NCBI GenBank assembly: GCA_022661535.1
Contig: JAKULF010000004.1
Span: 2,170,001 to 2,234,000, forward strand
DNA: 64,000 bases
Source: Eutypa lata
Taxonomy: Eukaryota > Ascomycota > Sordariomycetes > Xylariales > Diatrypaceae
Direction of reading: 5' to 3'
Below the pieces are notes generated by a model that was given only the letters and a program-made list of their open reading frames with translations, was not told the origin of the DNA and ran no database searches. Below are positions 33,558-44,707 of the stretch, one piece after another. Each line of letters begins with the position of its first letter. The first letter of the stretch is position 1. Both the position numbers and the translations under genes were made by a program.

Positions 33558-35773
33558 CTACCACTCATCATCACTCTTTTCGTCGTCTACCACAGAAGAA
33601 GAAAAAAGTCAGTAAAATGTATTTACCACAAAAGTACTTGGACGTATCGTAGAAAGCCAATCACCAACAAAAAGATTCAAAAAAGAAACATGAAAAAGAA
33701 AAATAACGGGACAAAAATACTCACCACTATCGCGAACCTTGGCCTTCCTCTTCTGCAGCGCAGCGGCCAACGCATCCGCCATCCCTCCTCCTCCTCCCGG
33801 CGCAATACCCGGGGGCGGGAGCCCGCTCCCGTGGGGTCCGGTGTCGGAACCGCTTCCGCCGCCGACGGTCGCGCCGCTGCGGTCTCGGATCTGGCTGCGG
33901 TCGACCTTCTTGAGGGAGGCGATGCCGCCCGCCTTCTGGATGTCGCCCAGCACCGCGGACCGGGTGTTGTCGGCGGGTGGTACGGGTAGGGCCGGGGCGC
34001 CCGACGCGTATCCGGAGTCGCGGTTCGGCATCGGGGGAGGTGGTGGTGGCGGCATCCCCGCGGCACCTCCTGGGGGCGGCGGCGGAGGCGGGGGCGGCGG
34101 AGGAGCACCACCCATGCTGCCTGGTGGTGGGGGTGGTGGAGGCGGCGGCGGAGCACCAGCTGGACTCGCTGTTGTTGTCGGCGGTGGTGGTGGGAGAGGG
34201 GGCGCTGGTGGAGGAGGCGCCGGTGCACTTGTCGGTGGAAGGGGTGGCGGGAGAGGTGGCGCGGGCGCGCTTGTGGGCGGTGGTAACGGAGGAGCCATGT
34301 CTCTCGGTGGTACTGGGACGGGTCGTGAAGCCGCCGAGGGTGGTGGTGGTGGCGGAGGAGCAGCCGCTGAAGGCACCTTTGGTGGCAGAACCGGAGCGGG
34401 CGGTGGTGGAGCGGGGGCGGCAAGGTCACGCGGGGGCGGGGGCGGCACCGGGCTTCTAGCCGGCGGCGCTGGTGGTGCTGCTGGTGGTGCATTGTTGTTG
34501 TGTCTGTGGCCGGTGAAGGCAGGAGGCACGGCGTATCTATGGCCTTCGCTTTCTCTTTCGTCTTCGACAGGCGTCTTTGGTGGTCGCGGAGGAGGCGGCG
34601 GGCCAGGAGCTGCCGGGACGGGTCGGTGCGCCAGCTCTTCGTGCGCGTATTTCCCAGCATCGGGCAACGCAGGCGGAGCTCTGAAGCGCGGAGCCGGAGG
34701 CGGCGGTGGCGTGGGGTCCTGTGGTGGTGTAGGTTCCCGGTGTACGGTATCGGTCTTCACGGATCTCCGTGGAGCTGGCGGTGGCGGGGGAGCACCGCGA
34801 CGAGAACCCGTGGACGATATGCTCTCGGAGGTGGATCGGGCGCTCTGAGTCTGTGGCGGCGGAGGTGGAGGAGGAGGGGCTCGACTGTGACCTACTGAGG
34901 ATCCGTTGGTTGGGGGAGGTGGCGGTGGCGGGGGAGCTGGCGTAGATTTTCCCGATGGGCCACCCTGTTGCATCAGGAAGTCGACAATGAAGCTCTGGTT
35001 TCCCTTGATAAACTCGTCTGTGAGCCCCTGTTCTGTTAGGAAATTTCCGAAGTTCTCTCGCCAGTGAGGATCGTAAGCTTCTAGCTCAGCGAACTCGGAG
35101 GGTGTTGAATGAAACCCGTTGAGGTTGGCGGTAGAGGTTCTCGCTGGGGGGAGGCTGCTTCTCGGGGAATCTGGCGGGGTAGGTGAGGGCGCAGAGGAGT
35201 GTCTGTGTCCTCCAAAGATGCCACCGAAGAACCCCTTGGAACTGTGGGAGTGGTGTGTGTTCCCGCCGAACGGGGTATTCTTTGTAGCCTTCGAGGCATT
35301 CTTTTCCCGATCGTTCATCTTCTTCAGAAATTGTTTTGCCTCTTTTTCATCGACGAAAGATAGGCCAACCAAGCAGTCCTCGTTCTCGAAGGTGTGGAAG
35401 AAGGTTCGGTCTTGGTTGTAGTTCCAGTTTTCAAATATTTCCTGATCCCATATTACTCCTCGGCTGGCAGGCTGTAGATATGTCGTCAGTCCCGAATGCA
35501 GAGAATCACCGCGCATTTCAAAAGTCAAGTCAAAAGTCAAAAGTCAAAAGGGGGGAAACTTACAGATACATCTACCATCTTCAACCAGTACGTGTTCCCC
35601 ACCAGATCGTTGGCGAGCACAATTGCTCCCTGTAAACCTGTATATGTCCATTTTGATCGATTTGGGTATGCGACGTAAAGTCTTGCGACGGCGACGGCTT
35701 GGATCTTGTTATTTTGTTTTGGAACGACCCGCTTGACAGTCTCCTTATCTTCCTCGCTGAGGATAGAAGGCAT
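33558..35773 (-). CDS. LAS17: Wiskott-Aldrich syndrome protein homologue (WASP/Las17), Arp2/3 activator
   Basis: WASP activates Arp2/3 at endocytic actin patches. Exons 35564-35773, 33725-35471 and 33558-33586 join to 661 residues. The WH1/EVH1 domain (residues 1-105) crosses the first intron: VVPKQNNKIQAVAVARLYVA and WTYTGLQGAIVLANDL, then FENWNYNQDRTFFHTFENED. A polyproline region (about 195-560) offers SH3 and profilin sites. The WH2 motif is LGDIQKAGGIASLKKV near 570-590, and a C-region-like helix MADALAAALQKRKAKV follows. The 10-codon last exon, found behind GTGGTAG, supplies the acidic DDEKSDDEW end with its terminal Trp, the Arp2/3 contact. Without that exon the frame runs into an unrelated tail, so the splice is well supported. 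Yeast symbol given; also called WSP1 in other fungi. Confidence 0.96.
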
Positions 35774-37273
35774 TGCGGAGACGAGTAGTGAGGTCGTGTG
35801 AGGAAGCCAAGAGGGGGAATCAAAGAGAACACCAGGCGTAAAGATGCTTCTTGTTTATAGTAACATTGAATTTAAGTGTTAAGCAATCATGTATGCAGCC
35901 TATTTTTGTATCAAGATGCCGTTGAGAATCCTCAAGTCATGCCCCTCATAATCGTACCTAAGTCGGAGTTGGGTGCAAGGCGGGTTTTGGAGGGGTGGTA
36001 GTGGTGATGTTTGGTTGATGTTGGTTGGTTGGTTGGTTGATTGATTGATCGTAGTTGCGGCGCTTACTATTTGTAGGTATTGTCTGTATCGTATCTGTGT
36101 GAATATATGTAGGGTAGAGGTAGGTACATGCGAATATATGGGCAAAGATTACATTACCTACATACCTCTAAAGACACGCACGTTATAAAGAGGAGGCTAA
36201 TACTCCAGTAAGTTGGTAGGTAACGGTGAAGGATTTCTTGTACTAGAGTAGTGCTCTGACTAACACATTTGACTGGCAATAGACGGTCTGCAAGAGCTCC
36301 TCTCCAGAGTCGTTCAGTTCCTTACCAGCCGCCTTAGCCAAGTATGTATATGTAGTACTATTTATTGTTACTAAGATGTTATCCCGTATTGTGGAACCAT
36401 TTAACATAACAGTAAGTGCAGGCAGGATAGCAAATGAGATCTCTCAGTAACTAATACAGTTCTCAAATTTAATACGCATACGTGAGTATATATCTAATGT
36501 GTGTGTGAGAGTTTGATAGCATTGCAGAATTTCGAAGCTTATTAAGAGCAGCGGGCTGGTAATGAGGGAGCCCGAGGTGCAATGACAGAGGGTGTTCAGT
36601 GTTTAAGGCTCCAGGATCCCAGGCCATATTACCCCACCACCAAGAAACATTGGGGCATTATGTAGGGTTATACATACGGGTATGTAGGATATCGCCTTCT
36701 CTGTCCCGTCCACCGCCATCTTAACGATTTTCATTATATCTCAAACCACTGCAAGTCATATATCCACCTCTAAAAGATGTGCAATTTGCATTCGCATTAT
36801 TAGAGTGCATTAGCATTAACTCCCTACCAGCCTACCTACTCTACCTAGTGCCGTAGGCACTCGGAGAAATAGCTTTGTTATAGTCACTCAACTATATTGA
36901 GTTTTCCAAATCTATGTAACTGCCTAGAATTCGACGCGCGTAACGCCACATGAGTATTGTGCGGACGTCATCCATCATAAGGCTTCATGTTGTTATACTT
37001 GCTTACACCTCCAGCAAAGTTGCCAGCATTATTTAACTCGCAGAAATCCATCATGTACTTCGTGCATATCACAAGTGAAGAGCATCATTGGCAGCATAAT
37101 GAAGAATATTGGTTTTTGGTATTACATAAAGTAGGTAGTGCCTATGGAAGACCCGATCAGGCGTGCTTCTCCATCGTGTTTCCCCAACTCCCTAGTAGGT
37201 AGTTAAGCCCCATCGTTCATGTCGTCAAATCGTCCATCATCGCGAAGCAAGAAGACCTGGGATATTCATCTCC
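35774..37273. other. WASP promoter and 3' region of next gene
   Basis: No gene seen. It contains a GGTT/GATT tract (36021-36050) and AT-rich DNA. Confidence 0.5.
36021..36050. repeat. (GGTT)n/(GATT)n tract
   Basis: Four GGTT units followed by three GATT units. Confidence 0.85.
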
Positions 37274-37582
37274 TTAAGCTTGCTTGTTCAACTCCTGGGC
37301 CTTGGCCTGTCGCTCCTCTTTAGTTCCCTCCTGCTCGGGCATGCTCTGCGGGATAGCCGGGCCGGGGTGGGCTTTGGTAGCGGCGAACTGCTTCGCTCCT
37401 TGGGGCTGAGACGCTTCTTGAGCAGGCTGAGCCTTGAACTCGTTGTCGATCTTGCCGGTCTGTTCATTCAAATCAGCGAGTGCTCGTTTCATCTTAGTAT
37501 ATAACTCCAGATATGACATGTTATATTATATTAAGCATGCAATGCTATGGATGGGTCGTACCTGAGCACTAGGGTGGGTCAT
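37274..37582 (-). CDS. Small hydrophilic helical protein (about 80 residues), possibly two exons
   Basis: The open frame 37274-37519 encodes 81 residues starting MSYLELYTKMKRALADLNEQ. A better fungal-type structure may be a seven-codon exon at 37562-37582 (MTHPSAQ), a 57-nt intron (GTACGA to TGGAG) and an exon from 37504, giving MTHPSAQLYTKMKRALADLN. Both share the body: KRALADLNEQTGKIDNEFK is helical and the rest is Gln/Ala/Lys/Pro-rich. No domain recognised. The seven-codon first exon parallels eIF1A and the 72-residue protein in this window. It is divergent from the XPF gene, about 630 bp apart. Confidence 0.5.
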
Positions 37583-38213
37583 CTTGATAGATTAAGTAGT
37601 TGTTGAGGCTTGTGAATGTTTCGGTTTGGTTAGATTTGCTTGATTTTAGGATGATTCAGATTGAATATTTAGTAGGTAAGTAAGGTATTGTCAGGAATCT
37701 AGACTTTGTCCTTGGTAATGTCTTTTATAATCATTAAAGGTCATGTCAGGCAAGCTCGGGTGCGTATGACGATGACGTATTTCGTTCGGTACAAAGTACA
37801 TAGTTACACAGATACGCAATCGAGTAACGTTAGTCTTTCAACGTTCGAGACCTTGAATTCAATATTGAACCCGTGATCTCGCGTCAATGTGGCGGCAGCC
37901 TCCGGAGTGGAAGCTTGCATTTGATCTGCTTCATGATTCGCACTTGCAGACCCTCGACCCCGGATTTGGATTTTATTAACCGCTTACACCTCCATAACTA
38001 ACCTAAAGTAGGTAGCCGACACCTGTCAGTATAACGACTACCTAGAACCACAGGAACGACAGTTATCTCATCAGATCACGGCAGCCCTTCCCGGATATTC
38101 CGAGTTTATAGAGGAAAATGCCCGAATCTCCCTAATCCCTTCTCCCGCCGCGATCTCCTACCGTACCTTACCTTGTCTAGCGAACGCCTAGAAGAAACGT
38201 AGACGTGCCCCGC
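37583..38213. promoter_or_regulatory. Divergent promoter region of the small protein and XPF genes
   Basis: About 630 bp between two divergent starts. No clear TATA box; nothing else recognised. Confidence 0.4.
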
Positions 38214-41171
38214 ATGTCTGCGAATAATGCGCCCCAACCGGTGAAGCTCTCGCTACCTCTTGTAAGCTCCTTATCACTTTCCGTCGTTAAACATATGACA
38301 TATAGTAGATATCGTTCTAATGGGTGCTTCTAGGAATACCAGCAACACCTATTCCAAGAACTCCGCGCCGAAGATGAACTCGTCGTCATCGCCAAGGGCC
38401 TCGGCCTCATGCGCCTGGTCAACAACCTTCTACATAGCTACGACGCCGCCGGAAACAACCTCATAATCGTCGTCGGGGCCGAAGAGAGGGAAAATGCCTG
38501 GATCGGGGAGGCCCTGGCCGAGCATGCCGCTATCAGCAATACGCCGAAAGCCAGAGGTCTAACAGTCGTGAATACCGACTTCACGAGCGTCGGTGCCAGG
38601 GAGAAGATGTACGCGCAGGGTGGGATATACAGTATTACATCCCGCATCCTAGTTGTCGACCTCTTGACAAGCCTTCTCGACCCAGAGAGAATCACGGGCG
38701 TCATACTCCTACATGCAGACAAGGTCGTCGCAACGTCCCTCGAGGCTTTCATCCTTCGGATATACCGGCAGAAGAACAAGGTCGGCTTCTTGAAGGCCTT
38801 CTCTGATAATCCGGATCCTTTCACGATAGGCTTCTCGCCACTAGCGACAATGATGAGGAATATGTTTTTGAGGAAAGCATCACTCTGGCCGCGTTTTCAT
38901 GTGACAGTCGCAAGCTCCCTAGAGGGCAAGAAGAAAGCCGAGGTTATCGAGCTGGAGGTCCCAATGACAGATGCGATGAAGGACATCCAGACGGCCATCA
39001 TGGAATGCGTCGAAGTCAGTATCCATGAGCTCAAGAAGGGCAATACCGGTCTTGAAATGGACGACTGGAACTTGGATAGCGCTTTGCTCAAGAATTTCGA
39101 TATCATGGTACGGAGACAGTTAGATCCAAACTGGCATAGGGTCAGCTGGAAGACCAAGCAGATTGTTAACGATCTAACGGTACTACGCGGCATGCTACAT
39201 TCACTGTTGACGTATGATGCCGTCTCGTTCCTTCAGCACCTAGACACGATCCATGCGACCCATTCTCCACAGCCCGGATCTACCAGGCAAAGCCAGTCTC
39301 CCTGGCTGTTTCTCGATGCTGCACATACTATCTTCAACACCGCCAAGCAACGGGTGTATGCGAGCAAGGCCAAGCCTACGGAGAAGTCGACGCTGGAGTC
39401 CCTACGCCCAGTGCTCGAAGAACAACCCAAATGGGCAGTCCTCGCAGAGGTTCTAGAAGAGATTGATAGGGATCTATACTTTGAGCCTCCTACCCGAGAC
39501 GACTCGAACGGAACCATCCTGATTATGTGTTCCGACACGGCTACGTGCCGGCAGCTCAGAGACTATCTACAAACAATGCACGTCCAACCACAACAAACCG
39601 AGGCTGACGCCAAGCCAGAGAAGAGACAACACAAGCCATCCGGTGCGTTCATGATGAGAAGGAGACTCCGGGGATACCTGAACTGGAAAAGAGAATTTGC
39701 GCAGATAAGTACTGCGCTCTTCTCCGAGAACCAGAAGGCCCTCGAGGGCGCAGTAGACCCCCGGTTGGCCCAGGGTAACTACAAGGGAAGGGCTCCAGCA
39801 AACAAAAGGCGCAGAGTCCGAGGAGGTGGTGCCGCCGCTGCAGGCTCCGGGAGAGCAGCGAACGGGAGTCTCGTGCAATACTTTGAGAAGCCGTCCGAAG
39901 TGGCGGACCTCATGGAAGAGGTCCAGATCACCACCGAAGAGGAGGCGAACGCGAACCAGAAGCCAAACATCGTCGCGGACGACCCGCTCGAAGACATGGA
40001 GGACTACTTCGAGCTCTACGAGATGCAGGACCTGGTGGTGGTGCACGCGTACGAGGGCGACCAGGACGAGCACATCCTCGAGGAGGTGAAGCCGCGGTAC
40101 CTTGTCATGTACGAGCCGGACGCGTCCTTCATCCGCCGCGTCGAGGTGTACCGGTCGTCGCACAACGACCGCGGCGTGCGCGTCTACTTCCTGTTCTACG
40201 GCGGCTCGGTCGAGGAGCAGCGGTACCTCGCCTCGGTGCGCCGCGAGAAGGACGCCTTCACCAAGCTGATCAAGGAGCGCGCCAGCATGTCCGTCGTCAT
40301 GACCACGGACTCGCACGGCGTCGAGGACCCGCAGGACGCCTTCCTCCGCACCGTCAACACGCGCATCGCGGGCGGGGGCCGCCTGGCCGCCACGGCGCAG
40401 CCGCCGCGGGTCGTCGTCGACGTGCGCGAGTTCCGGTCGTCGCTGCCGTCGCTGCTGCACGCGCGCGGCATCGTCGTGGTACCCTGCATGCTGACGGTGG
40501 GCGACTACATCCTCTCGCCCCACGTCTGCGTGGAGCGCAAGTCCATCTCCGACCTGATCTCGTCGTTCAAGGACGGCCGCCTCTACAACCAGGCCGAGAG
40601 CATGTTCCAGCACTACCGCGACGCCGTGCTGCTCATCGAGTTCGACGCCAACAAGTCGTTCACGCTGGAGCCCTTCGCGGACCTGTCGGGCGGCGCGCGC
40701 TCCCTCAAGCCCGGCACCGCCGAGGACGGGAGCGGCGGGGCCTCGGACCTGCAGTCCCGCATCGTGATGCTGACGCTGGCCTTCCCCCGCCTCCGCGTCG
40801 TCTGGAGCTCCGACCCCCACCAGACGGCGGAGATCTTCGAGGCGCTCAAGGCCCAGCAGGAGGAGCCGGACCCGGTGGCGGCCGTGCGGGCGGGGCTCGA
40901 CCCCCGCGCTGCTGCTTCCTTGACCGGGGGAGGAGGGGGAGGGGGCCCGGAGAATAACCAGCAGGCTTTCAATCTGGAACCCCATGAGATGCTGGGCGTC
41001 GTGCCCGGCGTCACGCCCAAGAACCTGAAGAACCTGACGCTCGAGGCCGAGAACGTCCGCGAGGTCGCGAACATGACGGCGGCGGAGCTAGAGCCGCTCG
41101 TGGGGAAGGAGGCTGCGAGGCGGATTTATGGGTTCTTTAATCGGAATCTTATTGATATGAGCGACGATTGA
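38214..41171 (+). CDS. RAD1: DNA repair endonuclease XPF/RAD1 (ERCC4 family)
   Basis: XPF with its ERCC1/RAD10 partner cuts 5' of lesions in nucleotide excision repair, and in single-strand annealing and crosslink repair. Exon 1 (38214-38261) encodes MSANNAPQPVKLSLPL. A 72-nt intron (GTAAGC to TTCTAG) leads to exon 2 (38334-41171), giving 961 residues. The N-terminal helicase-like part begins EYQQHLFQELRAEDELVVIA and contains GVILLHADKV and RIYRQKNKVGFLKAFSDNP. The nuclease domain shows VDVREFRSSLP, then the catalytic GDYILSPHVCVERKSISD near residues 738-755. The C-terminus has the tandem helix-hairpin-helix dimerisation region (LGVVPGVTPKNLKNLTLEAE; EAARRIYGFFNRN). All expected catalytic residues are present. 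A Gly-rich insertion precedes the HhH part. Known as mus-38 in Neurospora and rad16 in fission yeast. Confidence 0.97.
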
Positions 41172-41627
41172 TTGGAGCTTTAGAAAGTGAGGCTTTATTT
41201 TTATTACCTCTAGTATTTGATAAATCAGTCAATACAGGCGGCGATGCTACTCATGCTTAGGAAGGCGTCACAATATTCACATGGCAGTTACAAGTAGTTT
41301 AAAAGTAAAATTTTCTGTTGGCAATTAGGCTACAGCAAGGAGATTTGTGAAAAGCCTATTGCGAGGTTGTGTTGAGGGGGTATCGTGGTCTCATTCCATT
41401 ATCATTGGTGTTCTCTCGTAACACACTTTTCTTCCTTCCTGTCAACTCTTTCCATGTTTCCTCAGATCGAAACCAAGCAAGCGAGAAAGAAAAAATGCAA
41501 GCAAGTCACCCCCATTACGTTCTCTGTCTTCAACGCTTCACTCCTCTCAACACAGGGTATCTAACGTCATCAAACTTCCAATCCTTTCCTCACCATCTGA
41601 TCTCTATCCCCCTTCCACGCTCTAGCG
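41172..41627. other. Convergent intergenic region
   Basis: 3' ends of the XPF gene (plus) and the 72-residue gene (minus). Nothing else recognised. Confidence 0.5.
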
Positions 41628-41962
41628 TTAGACCCTACTCGTCCTGGTTGTGCCGTGGGCGCGCCGACCGCCGCCGCCGCGACGGCCACAGTAGCCGCAC
41701 GTGAGGAAGGAGATGATGATTCCGCAGAATGACACGATGCCGTTGACGATCGCCGTGATGATCCCGCCGATGCCGCTAATCACGGCCATGATGGCGCGTC
41801 CGACGGCGCGGAATGCGTCTGCGATCTGTTTGTGGGGAGTTAGTATTGGTTGTTATAGATATTGGGTGTTGAATGGGTGTAGGAAGGTAGGTAGGTAGGT
41901 AAGTAGGTACATAGATAGGTGGGTGGGTTAATGGAACTTACGCAAGAGAATACGGCGCCCAT
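41628..41962 (-). CDS. Small conserved fungal membrane protein (72 residues), two exons
   Basis: Exon 1 (41942-41962) encodes only MGAVFSC. A 116-nt intron (GTAAGT to AACAG) is followed by exon 2 (41628-41825), in phase 0, ending RVSFCG-type helices and TAA. The 72-residue product has an amphipathic segment (IADAFRAVGRAIMAVISGIG) and a hydrophobic stretch (GIIISFLTCGYCG), then a basic RRGGGGRRAHGTTRTSRV end. I recall near-identical MGAVFS proteins across filamentous ascomycetes, all without known function; this is memory, not a search. MG followed by a nearby Cys suggests possible N-myristoylation or palmitoylation. The gene is easy to miss because neither exon makes a long frame. Confidence 0.8.
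41881..41930. repeat. (GGTA)n/(GGGT)n tract in intron
   Basis: A run of GTAGGTAGGTAGGTAAGTAG continues into GGTGGGTGGG, inside the intron of the 72-residue gene. Confidence 0.85.
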
Positions 41963-43898
41963 TTTGGAGGGATGATTTGAAGGATGTTAATCTTCTGTGT
42001 TTGGTTGGTGTGGTAGTGGGTGTAGTGTTGTTGCTGCTTTTGCCTTTATGCTTGATATGAAAGCGCTTCTTGTGTTTTGCTTGTCGAGTGCTGTTGCTGC
42101 TGCTTGGGCGCTCAGGTAAAAGGGAATGATAAGATTGTTGTTGTTGTTTAGGAAGAGGTAGTGGTTTAGGTTGCTTAGGCTGTTTGTTATGTGGTTTTCC
42201 TTCAATAAGGATAACGAAACGGCGTCTTGTGTCTGATTGATGCTGACTGGTTGACATTCAAGCCACACTTAAGGAGGGGGTCTGTGGGATCTTTTATATG
42301 TAGAAATGCAACACACAAATAGGTAGGGTGAACAATGATATCAGGGAGAAGAGGGGGATGTATCATTCACTGTGGTGACGGGCGAAAAACCAAGATGGAT
42401 TCGGTTGGATTTTCGGTTCTTGCATACATACCTACATGAAGTACCTACATCAAGGGGTTACTACTTCTAATTCTGACGTAGTAGACTTTTACACCGAAGA
42501 CACCAAAGACAATGAAAAAATATGCAGGTAGTGCCGTAGGAGCCACAATGCGTTAGGTCATAAGTGGCAAGGGCAATGAAGAAATTCTCTTCTTGTCTCT
42601 CCCGTGTCACTCTAATCCTATTGATTTCCAATTTCCCATTTATTTCCTTCATTCCACCGTATCAGCCCCGGTCATCTGCCAGTACCGGAAACCTAAAACA
42701 GAGATATGACCTAAATTGGCTCCCGATGCGTGCAGATAGACATTACTAGTCACGTCTCCAATGTACCTAGTAGTAGTTTGAGAAAACAGATTAGGTTTTT
42801 ATCAATATGAAATCTCGAAATCAATACCAACCAGTGACGTGCATGTCAGCGGGGATGATATACGATCGCATACAGAACCTAATGATCTACAGGATAGCTC
42901 GTCGAGCGGATTGACGTCACCGCTATAGGTTTTCGGGAAGCCCCACTCACTTTCAACGGCTGATCTAGAACCAAGCGCTTATTGGACTCAGCAACTACCT
43001 CTACAGTAGCTACAGGTAAGGTATTTGCTTTCCTTGTCTTCGTATCGGGAAAATGACGAACACGGCTACGTATGACTTAATTGGACAGGTGGGATGGGAT
43101 GTGCGTGTGTCAAAAAGCATTAGAAGCGCGGCATTGAATTTGTATCCACGTCCGGCGCAAAAGCTCCGGGGAATGCTACAAGTACCACCTCTACACTTCA
43201 CTACATACATGTAGTTAGCAGTTTCGATAGTTAGAAGCCACAGCGCATGCCTTGCGTGCATACTTTTTACTACCTAGAGGCCTCTAGGAACAAAAGAAGA
43301 AAAGAACTCTAATCCTATGAATACTAAAGCCAAGACATAGGTAAGACTTGGTATGACGTAGGCAGAAGAGAATTACATTAAACGACACGACGCTTTCCCC
43401 TTCTCTATTCATCATAAGCAGACAAGCTGACAAGGTAGTGATGGTGCCATCCGCAAGCATATTTCTTATGTACCTACCTTCTCTGCTACTGGGTTTCGAC
43501 TCCAAAAGGAAAGAAAAAAGAAACGGCGATGGAATGTAAAGTGAATAGTCGAGGTCAGTTAGGGAACGAACTTGCAAACTACCCCAAATTAGCTCTAGTT
43601 AACTCTGTGGTCCTATGTATGTATACGAAACGCAGTCCTGTTGGTCTCGAGCTCCGTTGGTCTCCCCTTCTGTAACAAACGGGTCTCGTAGAAATTCAAA
43701 AAATCCTGATTAGACCCCCTGCTCTGACGTACCCGATCCATCAGCCGTGATCCGAGCCACCTACTACATAGATACATCCTACCACACACCTGTCTACACG
43801 TAATACGCCACAGCATTTAGTTCGTATCCTCCCCTCTACCATATGCACACGTACCTAGCCAAGTGGTGGACAATTTAATTGATACTGCCCCGGAAATT

Positions 43899-43941
43899 TG
43901 CACTGTGCTTAATAGGGCAATTTTTGGTGAGGCACAGTGCA
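43899..43941. repeat. 10-bp inverted repeat (hairpin potential)
   Basis: TGCACTGTGC at 43899-43908 pairs with GCACAGTGCA at 43932-43941 across a 23-nt loop. Confidence 0.7.
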
Positions 43942-43983
43942 CGAAGTGTATCATTTTTTTTGTCCACAGCTTGCTAGCCTACC

Positions 43984-44115
43984 TATATAACTCCCAGCCA
44001 CAAAACCCAATCCCACTTCGGATTTTCCTCTCCTTTTCTCCTTTTTTCTCTCCTCACGTTCGCCTCAGTAGCCGACCGTCCACCCCGTCTCTCCCCATCT
44101 CCGCCCAAAACGACA
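43984..44115 (+). promoter_or_regulatory. Promoter-like TATATAA box plus CT-rich initiator tract
   Basis: TATATAA at 43984-43990 is followed by a pyrimidine-rich stretch (about 44020-44105) and by CCAAAACGACA before an ATG at 44116. This is a classic fungal core-promoter layout, but the frame at 44116 closes after 24 codons. Confidence 0.35.
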
Positions 44116-44536
44116 ATGTATTACGGGAGAAAGAGACCGGGCACGCGGTCGGTTCCGCGCTGCGGCTGCCATTTCGCGCCCGCCGGATGAATCGAGTTGA
44201 CTTGCTTCATGCAATCCTCTTCATGCGATTTTACGGCTTGAGCGTCCCGTTTGTGGAAATCACGGTCACCAGATCCATAATGTGCATGTTACATTACATA
44301 TATATGTATATGCACATTTGCGGTCGAATCGAAACACATTTATTTGTTGTTTTTTCGTTCCCGCGCCCTTTTCCATATTTTCCCCTGCGATGATGCGTCG
44401 ATCGATGCTACTACCCAGTGTCTTGATGCCGTCGTGGGGGAAAGGAAAACCCCTTTGCGTTTTTCGGTTGATGCAGCCATCGCTATCCTTGTTTGTCGTC
44501 GATTGATGACACCCCCAAAGTGACGTCTCGACGACA

Positions 44537-44707
44537 ATGACGACGTTGCTGCTCGTCGAAGACCCCCCAACCGACCTCACTCCCGCTGGCTCTGCCAGCT
44601 CTCAAATACGCGACCCGACTCCGGCGAGCGATTCGCCTCCTCCGATCGAGATGGCACTCGAAGGTGTTTTTTCTTATTTAAAATATAATAGCTGGCCGAC
44701 GACATGA
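44537..44707 (+). CDS. Short candidate ORF (56 residues), doubtful
   Basis: ATG at 44537 (context ACGACAATG) opens a GC-richer frame with a Pro/Ser/Asp-rich sequence (DPTPASDSPPPIEMALEG) that ends at 44707. It could be a first exon followed by an unrecognised splice near the GTGTTT after EG, or an upstream ORF in a longer transcript. No domain. Confidence 0.2.
   Translation: MTTLLLVEDPPTDLTPAGSASSQIRDPTPASDSPPPIEMALEGVFSYLKYNSWPTT

Noticed and set aside
33739..34848. 369-codon Gly-rich plus-strand frame
   Set aside because: Antisense of the WASP polyproline region; Gly runs mirror Pro codons.
39567..40985. 472-codon minus-strand frame
   Set aside because: Antisense shadow of the GC-rich XPF nuclease region; no independent domain.
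43863..44393. 176-codon plus-strand frame
   Set aside because: It runs through the TATA box and CT tract and lacks any domain, so it is more likely promoter and leader sequence.
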